A DNA stretch of 64,000 nt, from NCBI RefSeq assembly GCF_013359905.1, contig NZ_JABMCC010000104.1:62001-126000 (forward strand), written 5' to 3'. The position numbers and the translations under genes were made by a program. Shown piece after piece: positions 1 through 8,901 of this stretch. How positions within the stretch are numbered: position 1 is the stretch's first letter; each line of letters starts with the position of its first letter. Origin of the DNA: Paenibacillus taichungensis (lineage in GTDB: Bacteria > Bacillota > Bacilli > Paenibacillales > Paenibacillaceae). The notes below the pieces were generated by a model. It worked only from the letters and a program-made list of their open reading frames with translations, was not told the DNA's origin and did not search any database.

Positions 1-105
1 CGCTGGTCCGATGGCAAATGTTGAAACAGTTAGTGCAAAAGATAAAAACAAGAGCATGAACACTTTTACAAATGAAGGGATCGTACCAACTCGATTTAGG
101 TTCAT
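1..105 (-). CDS. Secreted protein, N-terminal fragment
   Basis: Only the first 35 codons are in the window. The reading starts MNLNRVGTIP and continues into a hydrophobic stretch (residues 13-31) ending near an Ala-rich site, which looks like a Sec signal peptide. An AAAGGAG ribosome binding site (complement of 114-120) precedes the ATG at 105. Two cre-like boxes lie about 180-215 bases upstream, as for carbohydrate-utilisation genes in Firmicutes. The mature protein is outside the window, so its function cannot be named; a glycosidase or other extracellular enzyme would fit. Confidence 0.6.
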   Translation of the reverse strand, partial: MNLNRVGTIPSFVKVFMLLFLSFALTVSTFAIGPA

Positions 106-284
106 TATATAACTCTCCTTTGGGGTTTTAATTTTAGGAATTCAGCAGCACCCTTACATTTTGGTTAGCAGGAGGATCACGCCCTGTACTCCCTACTACT
201 TCTCTCGTTAATGCCGCTGAAAGACTATGTTTGTTGATCCACATCGCCTTTTCACCCTCTCTTTCCCAATCAAATTAGAATCAA

Positions 285-298
285 AGGAAGCGTTTACA
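285..298 (-). promoter_or_regulatory. cre-like site 1
   Basis: On the minus strand the sequence reads TGTAAACGCTTCCT, matching the CcpA/LacI-family operator pattern TGWNANCGNTNWCA except at its last positions. It overlaps a possible -35 (TTGTAA) placed 16 bases before TAATTT, so binding there would block transcription of the secreted-protein gene. Confidence 0.5.
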
Positions 299-304
299 AT
301 TAAA

Positions 305-318
305 TGTAATCGATTTCA
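305..318 (-). promoter_or_regulatory. cre-like site 2
   Basis: On the minus strand this reads TGAAATCGATTACA, a full match to the catabolite responsive element pattern TGWNANCGNTNWCA. Its centre is 20 bases from that of site 1, two helical turns, so both would face the same side of the DNA. Confidence 0.55.
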
Positions 319-722
319 TTTATGAGAAAAAGAAATCTGGTTCGCAGAAAATCATGGATGGAATAAATAGATTCGCAGATAAAAGTAGGCTAACTTAAAT
401 AGGATCATAGTACATTAAGCTGAAGGGCAATGGGATATCAAAGGATCTTTATAGCTGAAATATTTTGATAATCTAGGGAAGAATACACCAGCGAATTACG
501 GTTACATTCATCATTGGCATGACTGGGTGTATGGATGAGGAGTAGGTTCATAACCCACTTTCAAAGTATTGATTACTGTCTAACGTGTAGAGTGTATAAG
601 TAGGCGGGCAAGTTACTGATATAATCTAGTTAAAATTAGGATAATACAGAATTGAAATATTTGTCAATAAAAATTAAATTTGTCATTCTTCCAAAGTTAC
701 AAATTCACATCTATTTTAAAAA

Positions 723-761
723 CAAAAAAAGACCTTCACCTGACAGCCACAGGCAAAGATC
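723..761 (-). terminator. Rho-independent terminator of the downstream SEDS gene
   Basis: Arms 731-742 and 750-761 pair over 12 bp (three G-U pairs) around a 7-base loop, followed on the minus strand by a run of seven U. It lies about 100 bases after the stop of the FtsW/RodA-like gene. Confidence 0.8.
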
Positions 762-859
762 GGACTAGCACACAAATCACTTACTGCTCCATAACATACT
801 CCAACACCCTTGGGAAGATGGATGTCCAAGGCAGAGTTGAATCATACCAAAGTTTAAGT

Positions 860-2080
860 TCACGCTGTTGTCTTTTCCTTTTTGACCATACTCCATAAAC
901 GTTCCAGCAAGGTAGGTCGTTGTTCTCCCATAAGAAGCTCGTCCTCGTCTTCCTGACCATACAATTTAATGCTCATCACCAGCCCGATACAAGCCATATT
1001 AATAAGCAACGAGGTGCCCCCATAGCTGATAAACGGTAGCGTAATGCCCGTAAGCGGCATCAGCCCGAGGAAAGCGCCAATATTTTCAAATACCTGATAT
1101 AACAACATGCCGATAATCCCTACAATCACGACAGGTCCTGCCCTATCTCTACATTGTAATGCGATTAACACCATACGATGAATGAGGATAAAATACATTA
1201 AGAGCAGAACAGATCCACCTACAAAACCAAACTCCTCAGCAATGACCACAAAAATGGAATCCGAATATGTATACGGTACACGCCCCGATTGGACGGATGT
1301 GCCCTGCATGTAACCTTTGCCTGTTATGCCTCCCGAGCCTATGGCGAGACCCGCATTTTTCGTATGCCAGGAAGCTTTCGACGTTGCTTTATCCGGTACA
1401 AGCCAGGGATCAATTCGCTCGGCCCAATGCTCCCTGTTCGCCTTTTCCAAGAAGGTAAAAATCTCATCGTGATACGACGTATATGCTTTGACGAATCCAA
1501 AAAAGGTGATTCCCACAATAGCAAGAGCAATTAATGCATGAGACCACTTGATATTCCCTATCCATAACACAGCAACCAGAATCACGATGTATCCGAGGGC
1601 GTTGCCCAGGTCATTCTGAATCATTACGAGTGCAAAGGGAACGAACGTCCATAAACCAATGGGCACGATATCTTTCCAGAAATGAAGCGTAGAATTTTTT
1701 CTTTTGACCAATAAATGAGCTAGAAACAGAATTAAGATCATTTTAAACAATTCTGCCGGTTGAAAAGAAAGATAATCATTAATCTTTATCCAGCCATTCG
1801 CATTATTAATAGGTCCGCCAATAAAGTTGACAAGAACCAGTAGAATGATCCCCACTGCGTAAATATAAAATGCATATTGGATATACAGTTTATAATTCAC
1901 TAATCCAATACCGATGATGGCTAGGAATCCAATCCCGTAAAACAGCAAGGTTTTGATATGATGATTGCCCAATTTCGGATCGGACTGAATCGCACTGTAC
2001 ACCGTAAATACACTCATGACCATAAGCAGCAACAACACAAACAGAATAACCCCATCCATCTTCTTCAGCATTCTCAGCAT
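860..2080 (-). CDS. FtsW/RodA/SpoVE-family SEDS protein (paralog 1)
   Basis: A polytopic SEDS protein of 406 aa. The family polymerises lipid II into peptidoglycan glycan strands together with a class B PBP. The sequence has about ten membrane segments, the QPAELFK motif (about residues 107-113), a large loop, then AIGSGGITGKG and SDSIF containing the catalytic-position Asp (about 274), followed by AEEFGFVG and PLTGITLPFISYGG. The reading frame extends to 2218, but the ATG at 2080 aligns with the paralog upstream and removes a non-family extension. It lies downstream of a second copy of the same length, from which it is separated by a terminator. Its division, elongation or sporulation role cannot be assigned from sequence. 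Confidence 0.9.
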   Translation of the reverse strand: MLRMLKKMDGVILFVLLLLMVMSVFTVYSAIQSDPKLGNHHIKTLLFYGIGFLAIIGIGLVNYKLYIQYAFYIYAVGIILLVLVNFIGGPINNANGWIKINDYLSFQPAELFKMILILFLAHLLVKRKNSTLHFWKDIVPIGLWTFVPFALVMIQNDLGNALGYIVILVAVLWIGNIKWSHALIALAIVGITFFGFVKAYTSYHDEIFTFLEKANREHWAERIDPWLVPDKATSKASWHTKNAGLAIGSGGITGKGYMQGTSVQSGRVPYTYSDSIFVVIAEEFGFVGGSVLLLMYFILIHRMVLIALQCRDRAGPVVIVGIIGMLLYQVFENIGAFLGLMPLTGITLPFISYGGTSLLINMACIGLVMSIKLYGQEDEDELLMGEQRPTLLERLWSMVKKEKTTA

Positions 2081-2190
2081 GTTCCCACATATCCCCCTGA
2101 GGTTTAATACCCAATAATTATTTCCATTAGTCTTTAATATTACCATTGTATAGAATTGGAAGACAAATTGGAAATCCGTCAAATAAATAA

Positions 2191-2246
2191 CGAAAAACCC
2201 TGAAACCCACAGATCCATCTTGCTCTAATCTGTTGATTCCAGGGTT
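2191..2246 (-). terminator. Terminator between the two SEDS genes
   Basis: Arms 2196-2214 and 2228-2246 form an imperfect 19-bp stem closed by AACCCT/AGGGTT, followed on the minus strand by UUUUU. It uncouples the two tandem SEDS genes, or acts as a partial attenuator. Confidence 0.75.
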
Positions 2247-2292
2247 AGCTTATATCGTATTCACTTGCAAAGAGTCTGGCCTAGGATCAAAA

Positions 2293-3513
2293 CTATTGCT
2301 CCTGCTGTGTTGATTTGCGTCTAAATAATTTCAATACCAGTTCCGTAATGCTTGGCTGTTCTGAGGAACCGAGTATATCCTCGTTCTCTTCTGTATGCAC
2401 TTTGATACTCATCACAAGTCCCATACTAAGCATGTTGAGCACAAGCGAGGTTCCCCCGAAACTGATAAACGGCAGTGTAATCCCTGTCAGCGGCATCAGA
2501 CCAATGAACGGACCAATGTTGACAAAGATCTGGTAGAGCAGCATCGCTATAATACCGACAATCAGGTATGGCCCTGCCCTATCCTTACACTCCAGTGCAA
2601 TCAGCACCAGCCTGTGGATCAAGATAAAGTAGAGCAGCAGCAACACCGATGCTCCAACAAAACCAAATTCTTCACCAATCTGCACAAAGATCGAGTCCGC
2701 GTAGGCCAGCGGCACCCGATTCGACTGAATCGTGGTACCTTCCATGTATCCTTTACCACTAATACCTCCAGAACCTATAGCCAACTTGGCATTGTAGGTC
2801 TGCCAGAGCACGTCCCTTGACGTCTGATCCGGTACAAGCCAAGGGTCGAAACGATCTGCCCAGTGAGAGCGACCAATGTCCTTCAGAAATTTTACAATTT
2901 CATCATGGTAATGAATATAGGCTTGTGTCCCACCGATCAAAGCGGCCACGGCTATGACAAAACCGATCAGGGCATGCGTGAATTTGATATTGCCTATCCA
3001 GAGAAGCCCTACCAGGATAACGACATAACTCAGTGCATTCCCCAAGTCATTTTGAAGCAAGACGAGCAGCAACGGGGGAAGCACACAGAGTGAAATCGGG
3101 ATGACATCTCGTCCAAAAAACAACGGCCTGTTTTTCTTCCTCGCCAGAAGCGCTGACAGGAAGACAATCAGACATAGCTTGAACAACTCCGCAGGCTGCA
3201 AGCTCAGACCAAATATGGATAACCATCCTTGAGCACCGTAATACTCCTGACCGATAAACATGACCAGGATAAGCAAAATCATGCCTACCGCGTAGATGTA
3301 TAGATAATTTTTAATAATCACTTTGTAGTTGATCATGGACATCCCGAAAAAGACGATAAAACCTATAATGTAAAATATTACGGCTCTTTTGGGGAAGGCT
3401 TCCCATTTCGGTCTGCCGAAGGTAGTACTGTAGATCGACAAGATACTAATGACCATCAGAATGAGCAATATAAAAACAATCGAATAGTCTATTTTTTTGA
3501 ATTTATGCAGCAT
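2293..3513 (-). CDS. FtsW/RodA/SpoVE-family SEDS protein (paralog 2)
   Basis: A 406-aa SEDS glycan polymerase-like membrane protein, clearly paralogous to its downstream neighbour and of the same length. It has the same landmarks: QPAELFK, AIGSGGISGKGYM, ADSIF with the conserved Asp, EEFGFVG and PLTGITLPFISFGG. The frame is open to a TTG at 3531, but that TTG is part of the ribosome binding site (TTGGAGGA); ATG at 3513 is the likely start. The C-terminus carries a charged cytoplasmic tail (RRKSTQQEQ). The cell-cycle role is undetermined. Confidence 0.9.
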   Translation of the reverse strand: MLHKFKKIDYSIVFILLILMVISILSIYSTTFGRPKWEAFPKRAVIFYIIGFIVFFGMSMINYKVIIKNYLYIYAVGMILLILVMFIGQEYYGAQGWLSIFGLSLQPAELFKLCLIVFLSALLARKKNRPLFFGRDVIPISLCVLPPLLLVLLQNDLGNALSYVVILVGLLWIGNIKFTHALIGFVIAVAALIGGTQAYIHYHDEIVKFLKDIGRSHWADRFDPWLVPDQTSRDVLWQTYNAKLAIGSGGISGKGYMEGTTIQSNRVPLAYADSIFVQIGEEFGFVGASVLLLLYFILIHRLVLIALECKDRAGPYLIVGIIAMLLYQIFVNIGPFIGLMPLTGITLPFISFGGTSLVLNMLSMGLVMSIKVHTEENEDILGSSEQPSITELVLKLFRRKSTQQEQ

Positions 3514-3598
3514 GTAGTTATGTTCCTCCAAGCATTCAGCAATCTTCGGTATATCTCATTGTAGAGGATTTCACGTCAAAAAGAAAACCCGTGGAACC

Positions 3599-4504
3599 TT
3601 ACATTTTCGTCACCTGTTCCGAAGTACGAACACCCAGTACATGCCGTTCAATGCCTGCAAGGTCTGGCACGACGATAATTTCCGGCCAATATCCGGCCGA
3701 TTCAAGCAGAGCTGCGATGTCCCCGGCTTGTCCCTGACCCAGCTCAAAACCGATGATCTGCGGCGGTGCAGGCAGCAGCGCCAGCTGCTCCAGCATAATG
3801 CGGTACGGCCCCAGTCCATCCGGGCCGCCGTCCAGTGCCGTGCGCGGCTCATGGTCGCGCACCTCGGGCTGCAACCCGGCGATATCTGCCGCCGGGATGT
3901 AAGGCGGGTTGGACACCAGGATGTCCACCCGTGCCCCTGCGAACGGGGCCAGCAGATCGCCTTCACGGAAGTCGATCTGTACCCCGTTCGCGGCCGCGTT
4001 CCGCGCGGCCACTTGCAGGGCAGCCGCCGAGATATCTCCGGCGCCTACCTGCCAGCGCGGGCGCTGCGAAGCCATCGTCACTGCGATGGCGCCGCTGCCC
4101 GTGCCAATGTCGACGGCGAGCGGAGCGCCGCCGGGAAACACGCGGTCGGCTTCGCGCAGCACAGCCTCGACCAGCAGCTCAGTCTCCGGCCGCGGGATCA
4201 GCACGGCCGGCGTTACCTCGAACGGCAGCCCGTAGAACTCCTGGCTGCCGATAATGTACTGCGCCGGCTCACCTGCAGCCTTACGCGTGACGGCGTCTTC
4301 CCAGCGACTACGAAGATCGCTGGGAAAGGGCTCCGGCTGCATCATATAGTACTCGGCCCCTTCGCGGCCGAGTACATGTTCCAGCAGCAGCCGGGCATTG
4401 TTGTGCGGCTCGTACACGCCGCACTTCTCCAAAAAAGAGGAAGCCTCCACGAAGGCTTCCCGACAACTCTGTTCCGGCGTCATGACAAACTGCGCGCGGG
4501 TCAC
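3599..4504 (-). CDS. prmC: Release factor N5-glutamine methyltransferase PrmC
   Basis: PrmC (HemK) methylates the Gln of the GGQ motif in peptide release factors using S-adenosylmethionine. The 301-aa protein has an N-terminal helical release-factor-binding domain (1-85), the SAM-binding motif VDIGTGSGAI (about 131-140) and the catalytic NPPY motif at 199-202. It starts with GTG at 4504, four bases after the prfA stop, and its ribosome binding site (AGAGGAG) lies inside the last prfA codons, so it is translationally coupled to its own substrate. The gene is visibly GC-richer than its neighbours (runs of GCC/GCG codons). Confidence 0.96.
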   Translation of the reverse strand: MTRAQFVMTPEQSCREAFVEASSFLEKCGVYEPHNNARLLLEHVLGREGAEYYMMQPEPFPSDLRSRWEDAVTRKAAGEPAQYIIGSQEFYGLPFEVTPAVLIPRPETELLVEAVLREADRVFPGGAPLAVDIGTGSGAIAVTMASQRPRWQVGAGDISAAALQVAARNAAANGVQIDFREGDLLAPFAGARVDILVSNPPYIPAADIAGLQPEVRDHEPRTALDGGPDGLGPYRIMLEQLALLPAPPQIIGFELGQGQAGDIAALLESAGYWPEIIVVPDLAGIERHVLGVRTSEQVTKM

Positions 4505-4508
4505 AGCA

Positions 4509-5576
4509 TTATTCTCCTCTATCCATCATATCCGTCTGCTCGGCAATCGTCAGCGCAGACACGATATCAGCAATCTCACCATTCATGATTTGATCTAGCT
4601 TGTGCATCGTCAAACCGATACGGTGATCCGTAACACGGCTTTGTGGGAAATTATAGGTACGAATCCGCTCACTGCGGTCACCTGTACCCACTTTGCTCTT
4701 CCGTTCACTCGAAATCTTCGCTTCTTCTTCCTGACGCATCATATCAAAGATACGCGTACGCAGAACCTGCAATGCTTTTTCCTTATTCGAGTTCTGGGAT
4801 TTACCATCCTGACAAGTAGCCACAATTCCCGTTGGAACGTGAGTTACCCGTACAGCCGATTTCGTGGTATTAACCGATTGTCCACCAGCACCACTGGAAC
4901 AGAACGTATCTACACGGATATCTTTATCATGGATTTCAATATCGAAATCTTCGGCTTCAGGCATAACCGCTACTGTGGAAGTAGACGTATGAATCCGGCC
5001 GCCCGATTCCGTTGTAGGAATACGTTGCACACGGTGTGCGCCACTTTCGTATTTCATTTTGCTGTAAGCGCCGCGTCCATTAATGAGGAATACAACCTCT
5101 TTGAAGCCGCCCAGATCATTTGTGTTAACGTCCATCAGTTCGACGCGCCAGCCTTGCGTATCGGCATAACGTGTGTACATCCGATAGAGATCCGCTGCAA
5201 ACAACGCCGCTTCATCGCCACCAGCAGCTCCACGAATTTCAACGATGACGTTTTTATCATCATTCGGGTCTTTGGGCAGCATGAGAACACGAATCAGATC
5301 GTCCAGTTCTTTCTGGCGAGTGCTCAGTTCATCAATTTCCATTTTGACCATTTCACGCATCTCGTCGTCCAGTTTCTCGCCCTGCATTTCTTTCGCAGCT
5401 TCAAGATCCTGGCTCACTTGTTTGTACTCATTGTATGCTTCATAGGTAGGCTGCAGATCCGATTGTTCTTTGGAATATTCCCGCAACTTCTTGTTGTCAC
5501 TTGCTACATCCGGGTCACACAGCAACTCGCTGAGTTTCTCGTAACGGTCGGCTAACGCCTGTAATTTATCAAACAT
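4509..5576 (-). CDS. prfA: Peptide chain release factor 1
   Basis: RF1 recognises UAA and UAG and triggers hydrolysis of the completed peptide. The 355-aa sequence has the normal length and architecture: N-terminal coiled domain, the PxT stop-codon-reading tripeptide as PTT (187-189) and the GGQ catalytic motif (231-233). The ATG at 5576 is preceded by GAGGTGA. It is first in a two-gene operon with prmC. An extended -10 element lies about 285 bases upstream, which would give a long leader. Confidence 0.97.
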   Translation of the reverse strand: MFDKLQALADRYEKLSELLCDPDVASDNKKLREYSKEQSDLQPTYEAYNEYKQVSQDLEAAKEMQGEKLDDEMREMVKMEIDELSTRQKELDDLIRVLMLPKDPNDDKNVIVEIRGAAGGDEAALFAADLYRMYTRYADTQGWRVELMDVNTNDLGGFKEVVFLINGRGAYSKMKYESGAHRVQRIPTTESGGRIHTSTSTVAVMPEAEDFDIEIHDKDIRVDTFCSSGAGGQSVNTTKSAVRVTHVPTGIVATCQDGKSQNSNKEKALQVLRTRIFDMMRQEEEAKISSERKSKVGTGDRSERIRTYNFPQSRVTDHRIGLTMHKLDQIMNGEIADIVSALTIAEQTDMMDRGE

Positions 5577-5959
5577 GTATAGTCACCTCACGCGTTATTT
5601 TCGTTCCAGCATTCAAATTTCATTCGATTCCGATAGGCATTCATTGATGCGTTATCAGACCATTTATATTTCACAAGGCACGGAGTTCACAGAAATCCCT
5701 GACCGTAACATTTCATTTTATGATCGACGTATAACATCGCTACAACGTCATCAAATCCTTTACTTTTAAGTTATATAAAAGAAATCGCGTACCCGGTATC
5801 AACCCGCTTCAACTCATTAAGCTGAGGCGTGAAATTTAACATAGGTATACGACTCTTAATTATAGCATATTCTTATGTTCCTGAATAGCAACTGTTTGCG
5901 GATCCTGCATCCAAATTTTGATTCACTTATTCTAAGTAACCAAATTGATTTGCAAAGGA
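5577..5959. other. Leader and intergenic region upstream of prfA
   Basis: About 380 bases without a gene. It contains the extended -10 promoter candidate for prfA and a leader of about 280 bases. I see no recognisable riboswitch or T-box motif. The short frame at 5575-5769 has no ribosome binding site or family signature. Confidence 0.5.
5859..5867 (-). promoter_or_regulatory. Extended -10 promoter candidate for prfA
   Basis: The minus strand reads TGCTATAAT, a perfect extended -10 (TGnTATAAT). No good -35 is present at 17 bases, which extended -10 promoters tolerate. It is the best match between the SUKH gene and prfA. Confidence 0.5.
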
Positions 5960-6574
5960 CTATAAGAGATCATCCTCCAGCTGCTCAAGCACAACACTCC
6001 ACCATGTATCCTCATTCAAGACACTCATCGGGTCCTTTTCCACAAATAATAAACGAAGTTGCTTTAACACAAGCTTCCTCGCCGATTGAGAAGAAGATTG
6101 TTGTGAAGGTATAATCTCACCCCGCCGAAAAGCAGCCAGCTTCGCCTGTGCTTGCTCGAGCGTCATCACAGTTGGCTCGTAGCTCTCCGAATTCTCATTA
6201 ATAAATGCAACATACCTTTGCAGAAACTCGATAAATAGAGTCAGATTGGAGTTCATGAGGCTGTACTCTCCCGTTTGCACATCCACCCTGTAGAGCGTAC
6301 CCACATCCGTTTCCAGTCCCAATATAGCTGACGTCTCCTCATACTCATAGCCAATAGGAAGTAACGTTTTCCGATCATCCCGAGTCCTTATGAGACCTTG
6401 TTCTGTCAGAGGTTTAAAATGTATACCGAGCAAGTTCTCATCATCCAGACGGAGCTGTGGCAAGCCGAATTTCAATAATAGTTCCTCCGTCTCCTCAGGC
6501 AAACGAGCTGTTTGCACAAGCGTTTGGTTATATCGAACGTACTTCGACTGTTTCTCCAACTTGCCACCTCCCAT
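5960..6574 (-). CDS. SUKH-4 family immunity-like protein
   Basis: A 204-aa protein resembling the SUKH-4 (SMI1/KNR4 superfamily) immunity proteins: an early FGLPQ segment, a central YRVDVQTGEYSLMN-type strand, NSNLTLFIEFLQRY, and a C-terminal helix ending VLEQLEDDLL. SUKH proteins usually neutralise a partner polymorphic toxin encoded next to them. Here the neighbours are prfA and ychF and no toxin gene is visible, so it is an orphan immunity gene or has another regulatory role. ATG at 6574 follows AAGGAAGAAGG. Assignment rests on motif impression only. Confidence 0.65.
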   Translation of the reverse strand: MGGGKLEKQSKYVRYNQTLVQTARLPEETEELLLKFGLPQLRLDDENLLGIHFKPLTEQGLIRTRDDRKTLLPIGYEYEETSAILGLETDVGTLYRVDVQTGEYSLMNSNLTLFIEFLQRYVAFINENSESYEPTVMTLEQAQAKLAAFRRGEIIPSQQSSSQSARKLVLKQLRLLFVEKDPMSVLNEDTWWSVVLEQLEDDLL

Positions 6575-6693
6575 GAGCCTTCTTCCTTTTATTATATCCA
6601 GAGCGAGTAAACAATCCAGTAGGATGTACAGGATATACAGACAATTTTATTATTGAATACTTTAGGCTACTTGAAGAATATTTTGCCCTATGT

Positions 6694-6731
6694 AAAAAGC
6701 CCTGCCATCTTCAAGAGAAGACGACAGAGCT
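6694..6731 (-). terminator. ychF terminator
   Basis: Arms 6698-6712 and 6717-6731 pair along 15 bp (with G-U pairs) around a four-base loop, followed on the minus strand by U5. It lies about 50 bases after the ychF stop. Confidence 0.85.
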
Positions 6732-6778
6732 GCTATACTCGTAAATTCAAGTATGTTTTCTTATCTAGATTATCGAGA

Positions 6779-7879
6779 TTAGACGTTGAAGCGGAAGTGC
6801 ATAACGTCGCCGTCGCTGACAACATACTCTTTACCTTCTAGACGAAGTTGTCCACGTTCTTTCGCACCGTTCATGGAACCAGCAGCAACCAGATCGTCGT
6901 AGGAAACAACCTCTGCCCGGATGAATCCGCGCTCGAAGTCGGTGTGAATGACACCCGCTGCGCCAGGTGCTTTTGTACCCTTACGGATTGTCCAAGCACG
7001 AACTTCTTGTACGCCTGCTGTGAAGTACGTATACAGACCCAGCAATTTGTAAGCAGCTTTGATCAACAGGTTCAGACCGGAATCCTCGATGCCGAGCTCT
7101 TCCAGGAACATTTGTTTATCTTCGCCTTCAAGCTCCGAGATCTCTTCTTCCACTTTCGCACTGATCGGCACCACTTCTGCATTTTCAGCAGCTGCGAATT
7201 CTCTTACTTTTTGCACATAAGCATTGTTCGCCACATCACCGATTTCGTCCTCAGCTACATTGGCTGCGTACAGAACAGGCTTCAGCGTAAGCAAATGCAG
7301 ATCGCGTACGATCAGGCGTTCTTCGTCTGTAAGCTCCATGCTGCGTGCTGGCTTGTCTTCGTAGAGAACAGCCTTCACTTTCTCCAGTACTTCCACTTCC
7401 TGAGCAGCTGACTTGTTGCCGCCCTTCATGTTTTTCTTGGAACGATCGATTTTTTTCTCAACACTCTCGATATCAGCCAGGATCAGCTCCAGATTGATCG
7501 TTTGGATGTCGCTTACCGGATCAATTTTGCCATCGACGTGTGTGATGTTCTCGTCTACAAAGCAGCGCACCACATGTACAATCGCGTCTACTTCACGAAT
7601 GTGTGCAAGGAACTTGTTACCAAGACCTTCGCCTTTGCTCGCTCCGCGAACAAGACCTGCAATATCTACGAATTCAAACGCCGTTGGTACCGTTTTTTTC
7701 GGTACAACGAGTTCTGTCAATTTGTCCAAACGCTCGTCCGGTACTTCAACGATCCCCACGTTAGGGTCAATCGTACAGAACGGATAGTTTGCCGATTCAG
7801 CACCAGCTTGTGTAATTGCGTTAAACAGTGTGGATTTACCTACGTTAGGCAAGCCCACGATTCCAGCTTTCAAAGCCAT
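6779..7879 (-). CDS. ychF: Redox-regulated ATPase YchF
   Basis: A universally conserved Obg-family P-loop NTPase of 366 aa that prefers ATP and associates with ribosomes. Visible features: G1 loop GLPNVGKST (9-17), the HAS-type family region NYPFCTI, VDIAGLVRGASKGEGLGN (G3), the ATP-specificity loop region ANVAEDE in place of a GTPase NKxD, and a C-terminal TGS domain with RAWTIRKGTKAPGAAGVIH. ATG at 7879 follows GAGGAG. It is monocistronic, with its own promoter and terminator. Confidence 0.96.
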   Translation of the reverse strand: MALKAGIVGLPNVGKSTLFNAITQAGAESANYPFCTIDPNVGIVEVPDERLDKLTELVVPKKTVPTAFEFVDIAGLVRGASKGEGLGNKFLAHIREVDAIVHVVRCFVDENITHVDGKIDPVSDIQTINLELILADIESVEKKIDRSKKNMKGGNKSAAQEVEVLEKVKAVLYEDKPARSMELTDEERLIVRDLHLLTLKPVLYAANVAEDEIGDVANNAYVQKVREFAAAENAEVVPISAKVEEEISELEGEDKQMFLEELGIEDSGLNLLIKAAYKLLGLYTYFTAGVQEVRAWTIRKGTKAPGAAGVIHTDFERGFIRAEVVSYDDLVAAGSMNGAKERGQLRLEGKEYVVSDGDVMHFRFNV

Positions 7880-7930
7880 GTATATGACAACTCCTCATTG
7901 ATTACTTGTTCGGTATGGATAATCCTATAC

Positions 7931-7959
7931 ATTATATATGACAAACCCCAAGGCATCAA
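7931..7959 (-). promoter_or_regulatory. ychF promoter (SigA type)
   Basis: The minus strand carries -35 TTGATG (7954-7959), a 17-base spacer and a perfect -10 TATAAT (7931-7936), about 50 bases before the start codon. Confidence 0.75.
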
Positions 7960-8071
7960 GGAACTTCGCCAATTCGACCAGAGTACTATCCACTTCCCGA
8001 AATCCCCGGTTACTGCGGATGATTCGTTTTGCGTAGATCATACGTTTGACTTAGATTATCCGTGTTTAGGT

Positions 8072-8542
8072 TTACCCTTTGATTTCCTTGTACATCGTTA
8101 GATCGGTTACCTCGTACCCCATCTTGCGATACAGGCTGCTTGCCCGCACATTATGTCCAAACACATGCAGACCAATGCGATCTACGCCAAGACTCAAGGC
8201 TTCCCTTTCAAGTGCCTCCATCGTCTCTGTACCATAACCCTTGCCCCGATAGGCTTCTTCGACCACAATATCTAGCAAAAAAGCGTCTTTGCCACGGCGG
8301 TTATCCGTAACGTTAAACCAGATATAACCCACATTCCCGTCCACGGCATGTACCAGATTATAGAGGTAAGCACCCGGTGTATTCAGCCCTTCAGGCAAAT
8401 ATTTGTCGTAGGATGCCTCCGCAAGTCCCTGCGCCTCTTCCGCAGCCCAAGTACCCACCTCCACTTTCTCTTCTGCAAAATCTTTAATTGAGCGAATACG
8501 GAAATTAGCATATTCTTCTTGATTCATTGTGGTTAGCTTCAT
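8072..8542 (-). CDS. GNAT family N-acetyltransferase
   Basis: A 156-aa acetyl-CoA-dependent acyltransferase fold. The acetyl-CoA binding motif A is RGKGYGTETMEALE (about residue 100), preceded by the strand AFLLDIVVEEAY and followed by GLHVFGHNVRASSLYRKMGYEV, the typical motif B end. The substrate cannot be read from sequence. Start ATG at 8542 sits after GGAGGG; one in-frame TTG just upstream is less likely. It stands alone between ychF and the small membrane protein. Confidence 0.85.
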   Translation of the reverse strand: MKLTTMNQEEYANFRIRSIKDFAEEKVEVGTWAAEEAQGLAEASYDKYLPEGLNTPGAYLYNLVHAVDGNVGYIWFNVTDNRRGKDAFLLDIVVEEAYRGKGYGTETMEALEREALSLGVDRIGLHVFGHNVRASSLYRKMGYEVTDLTMYKEIKG

Positions 8543-8901
8543 CAAAAGTATCCCTCCACATTCATAAATATGTATACAGTTCTGGTGATGTATTCACTAC
8601 ATTAGAGCCTTATCTAAATATGTTATCCTATTCAACAAAATGACGCTAATGATTTCATTTGCGACTCTAATTGTCTTGATACTTACAAACAAACGGAAAT
8701 AGACCGCCCTCGGCAAAAGGAAGCGGTCTATTTTTAGGCTTTCATTCTAAATCCGGAGCCGAACGGCCCTATTATAACATCCATTTTAATGCGCAATCCA
8801 CAATTCAAGCCCCTGTTCCCACGTTCATCTGCAAATTCCTATACAACTTTTAGTTACCTCCCTCTGTCTATATCTATATAAGAGAAAGGAGCAGAATACT
8901 T
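8543..8901. other. Intergenic region with a stand-alone hairpin
   Basis: About 360 bases between divergent genes. It carries promoter-proximal sequence for both flanking genes and one strong terminator-like hairpin at 8697-8735 that does not follow any visible gene on its strand. No coding sequence was seen. Confidence 0.5.
8697..8735 (+). terminator. Stand-alone terminator-like hairpin
   Basis: Perfect 11-bp arms AAATAGACCGC (8697-8707) and GCGGTCTATTT (8723-8733) with a 15-base loop and a T5 run (8731-8735) on the plus strand. No plus-strand gene precedes it, so it could end a small RNA or be a relic. Confidence 0.7.

Larger units (their letters stand above)
106..859. other. Long intergenic region
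   Basis: About 750 bases without a convincing gene. It holds the leader of the partial secreted-protein gene, two cre-like sites (285-318) and the terminator of the SEDS gene (723-761). The stretch 340-720 is AT-rich; I see no coding potential, tRNA or clear repeat there. A short reading frame at 680-898 runs through the terminator and into the SEDS gene and is not believable. Confidence 0.6.

Noticed and set aside
680..898. 72-codon frame near the left end
   Set aside because: It contains the SEDS terminator stem and overlaps the SEDS stop region; no ribosome binding site.
2081..2218. N-terminal extension of the first SEDS protein
   Set aside because: The extra 46 residues are absent from the paralog, run back into the inter-gene terminator hairpin, and ATG at 2080 aligns with the paralog start.
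3641..4588. Long plus-strand frames over prmC
   Set aside because: GC-rich antisense frames caused by the codon bias of prmC; Arg/Pro/Ala-rich with no family signature.
4602..5555. 317-codon open frame opposite prfA
   Set aside because: Antisense shadow of prfA, without start signals or recognisable domains.
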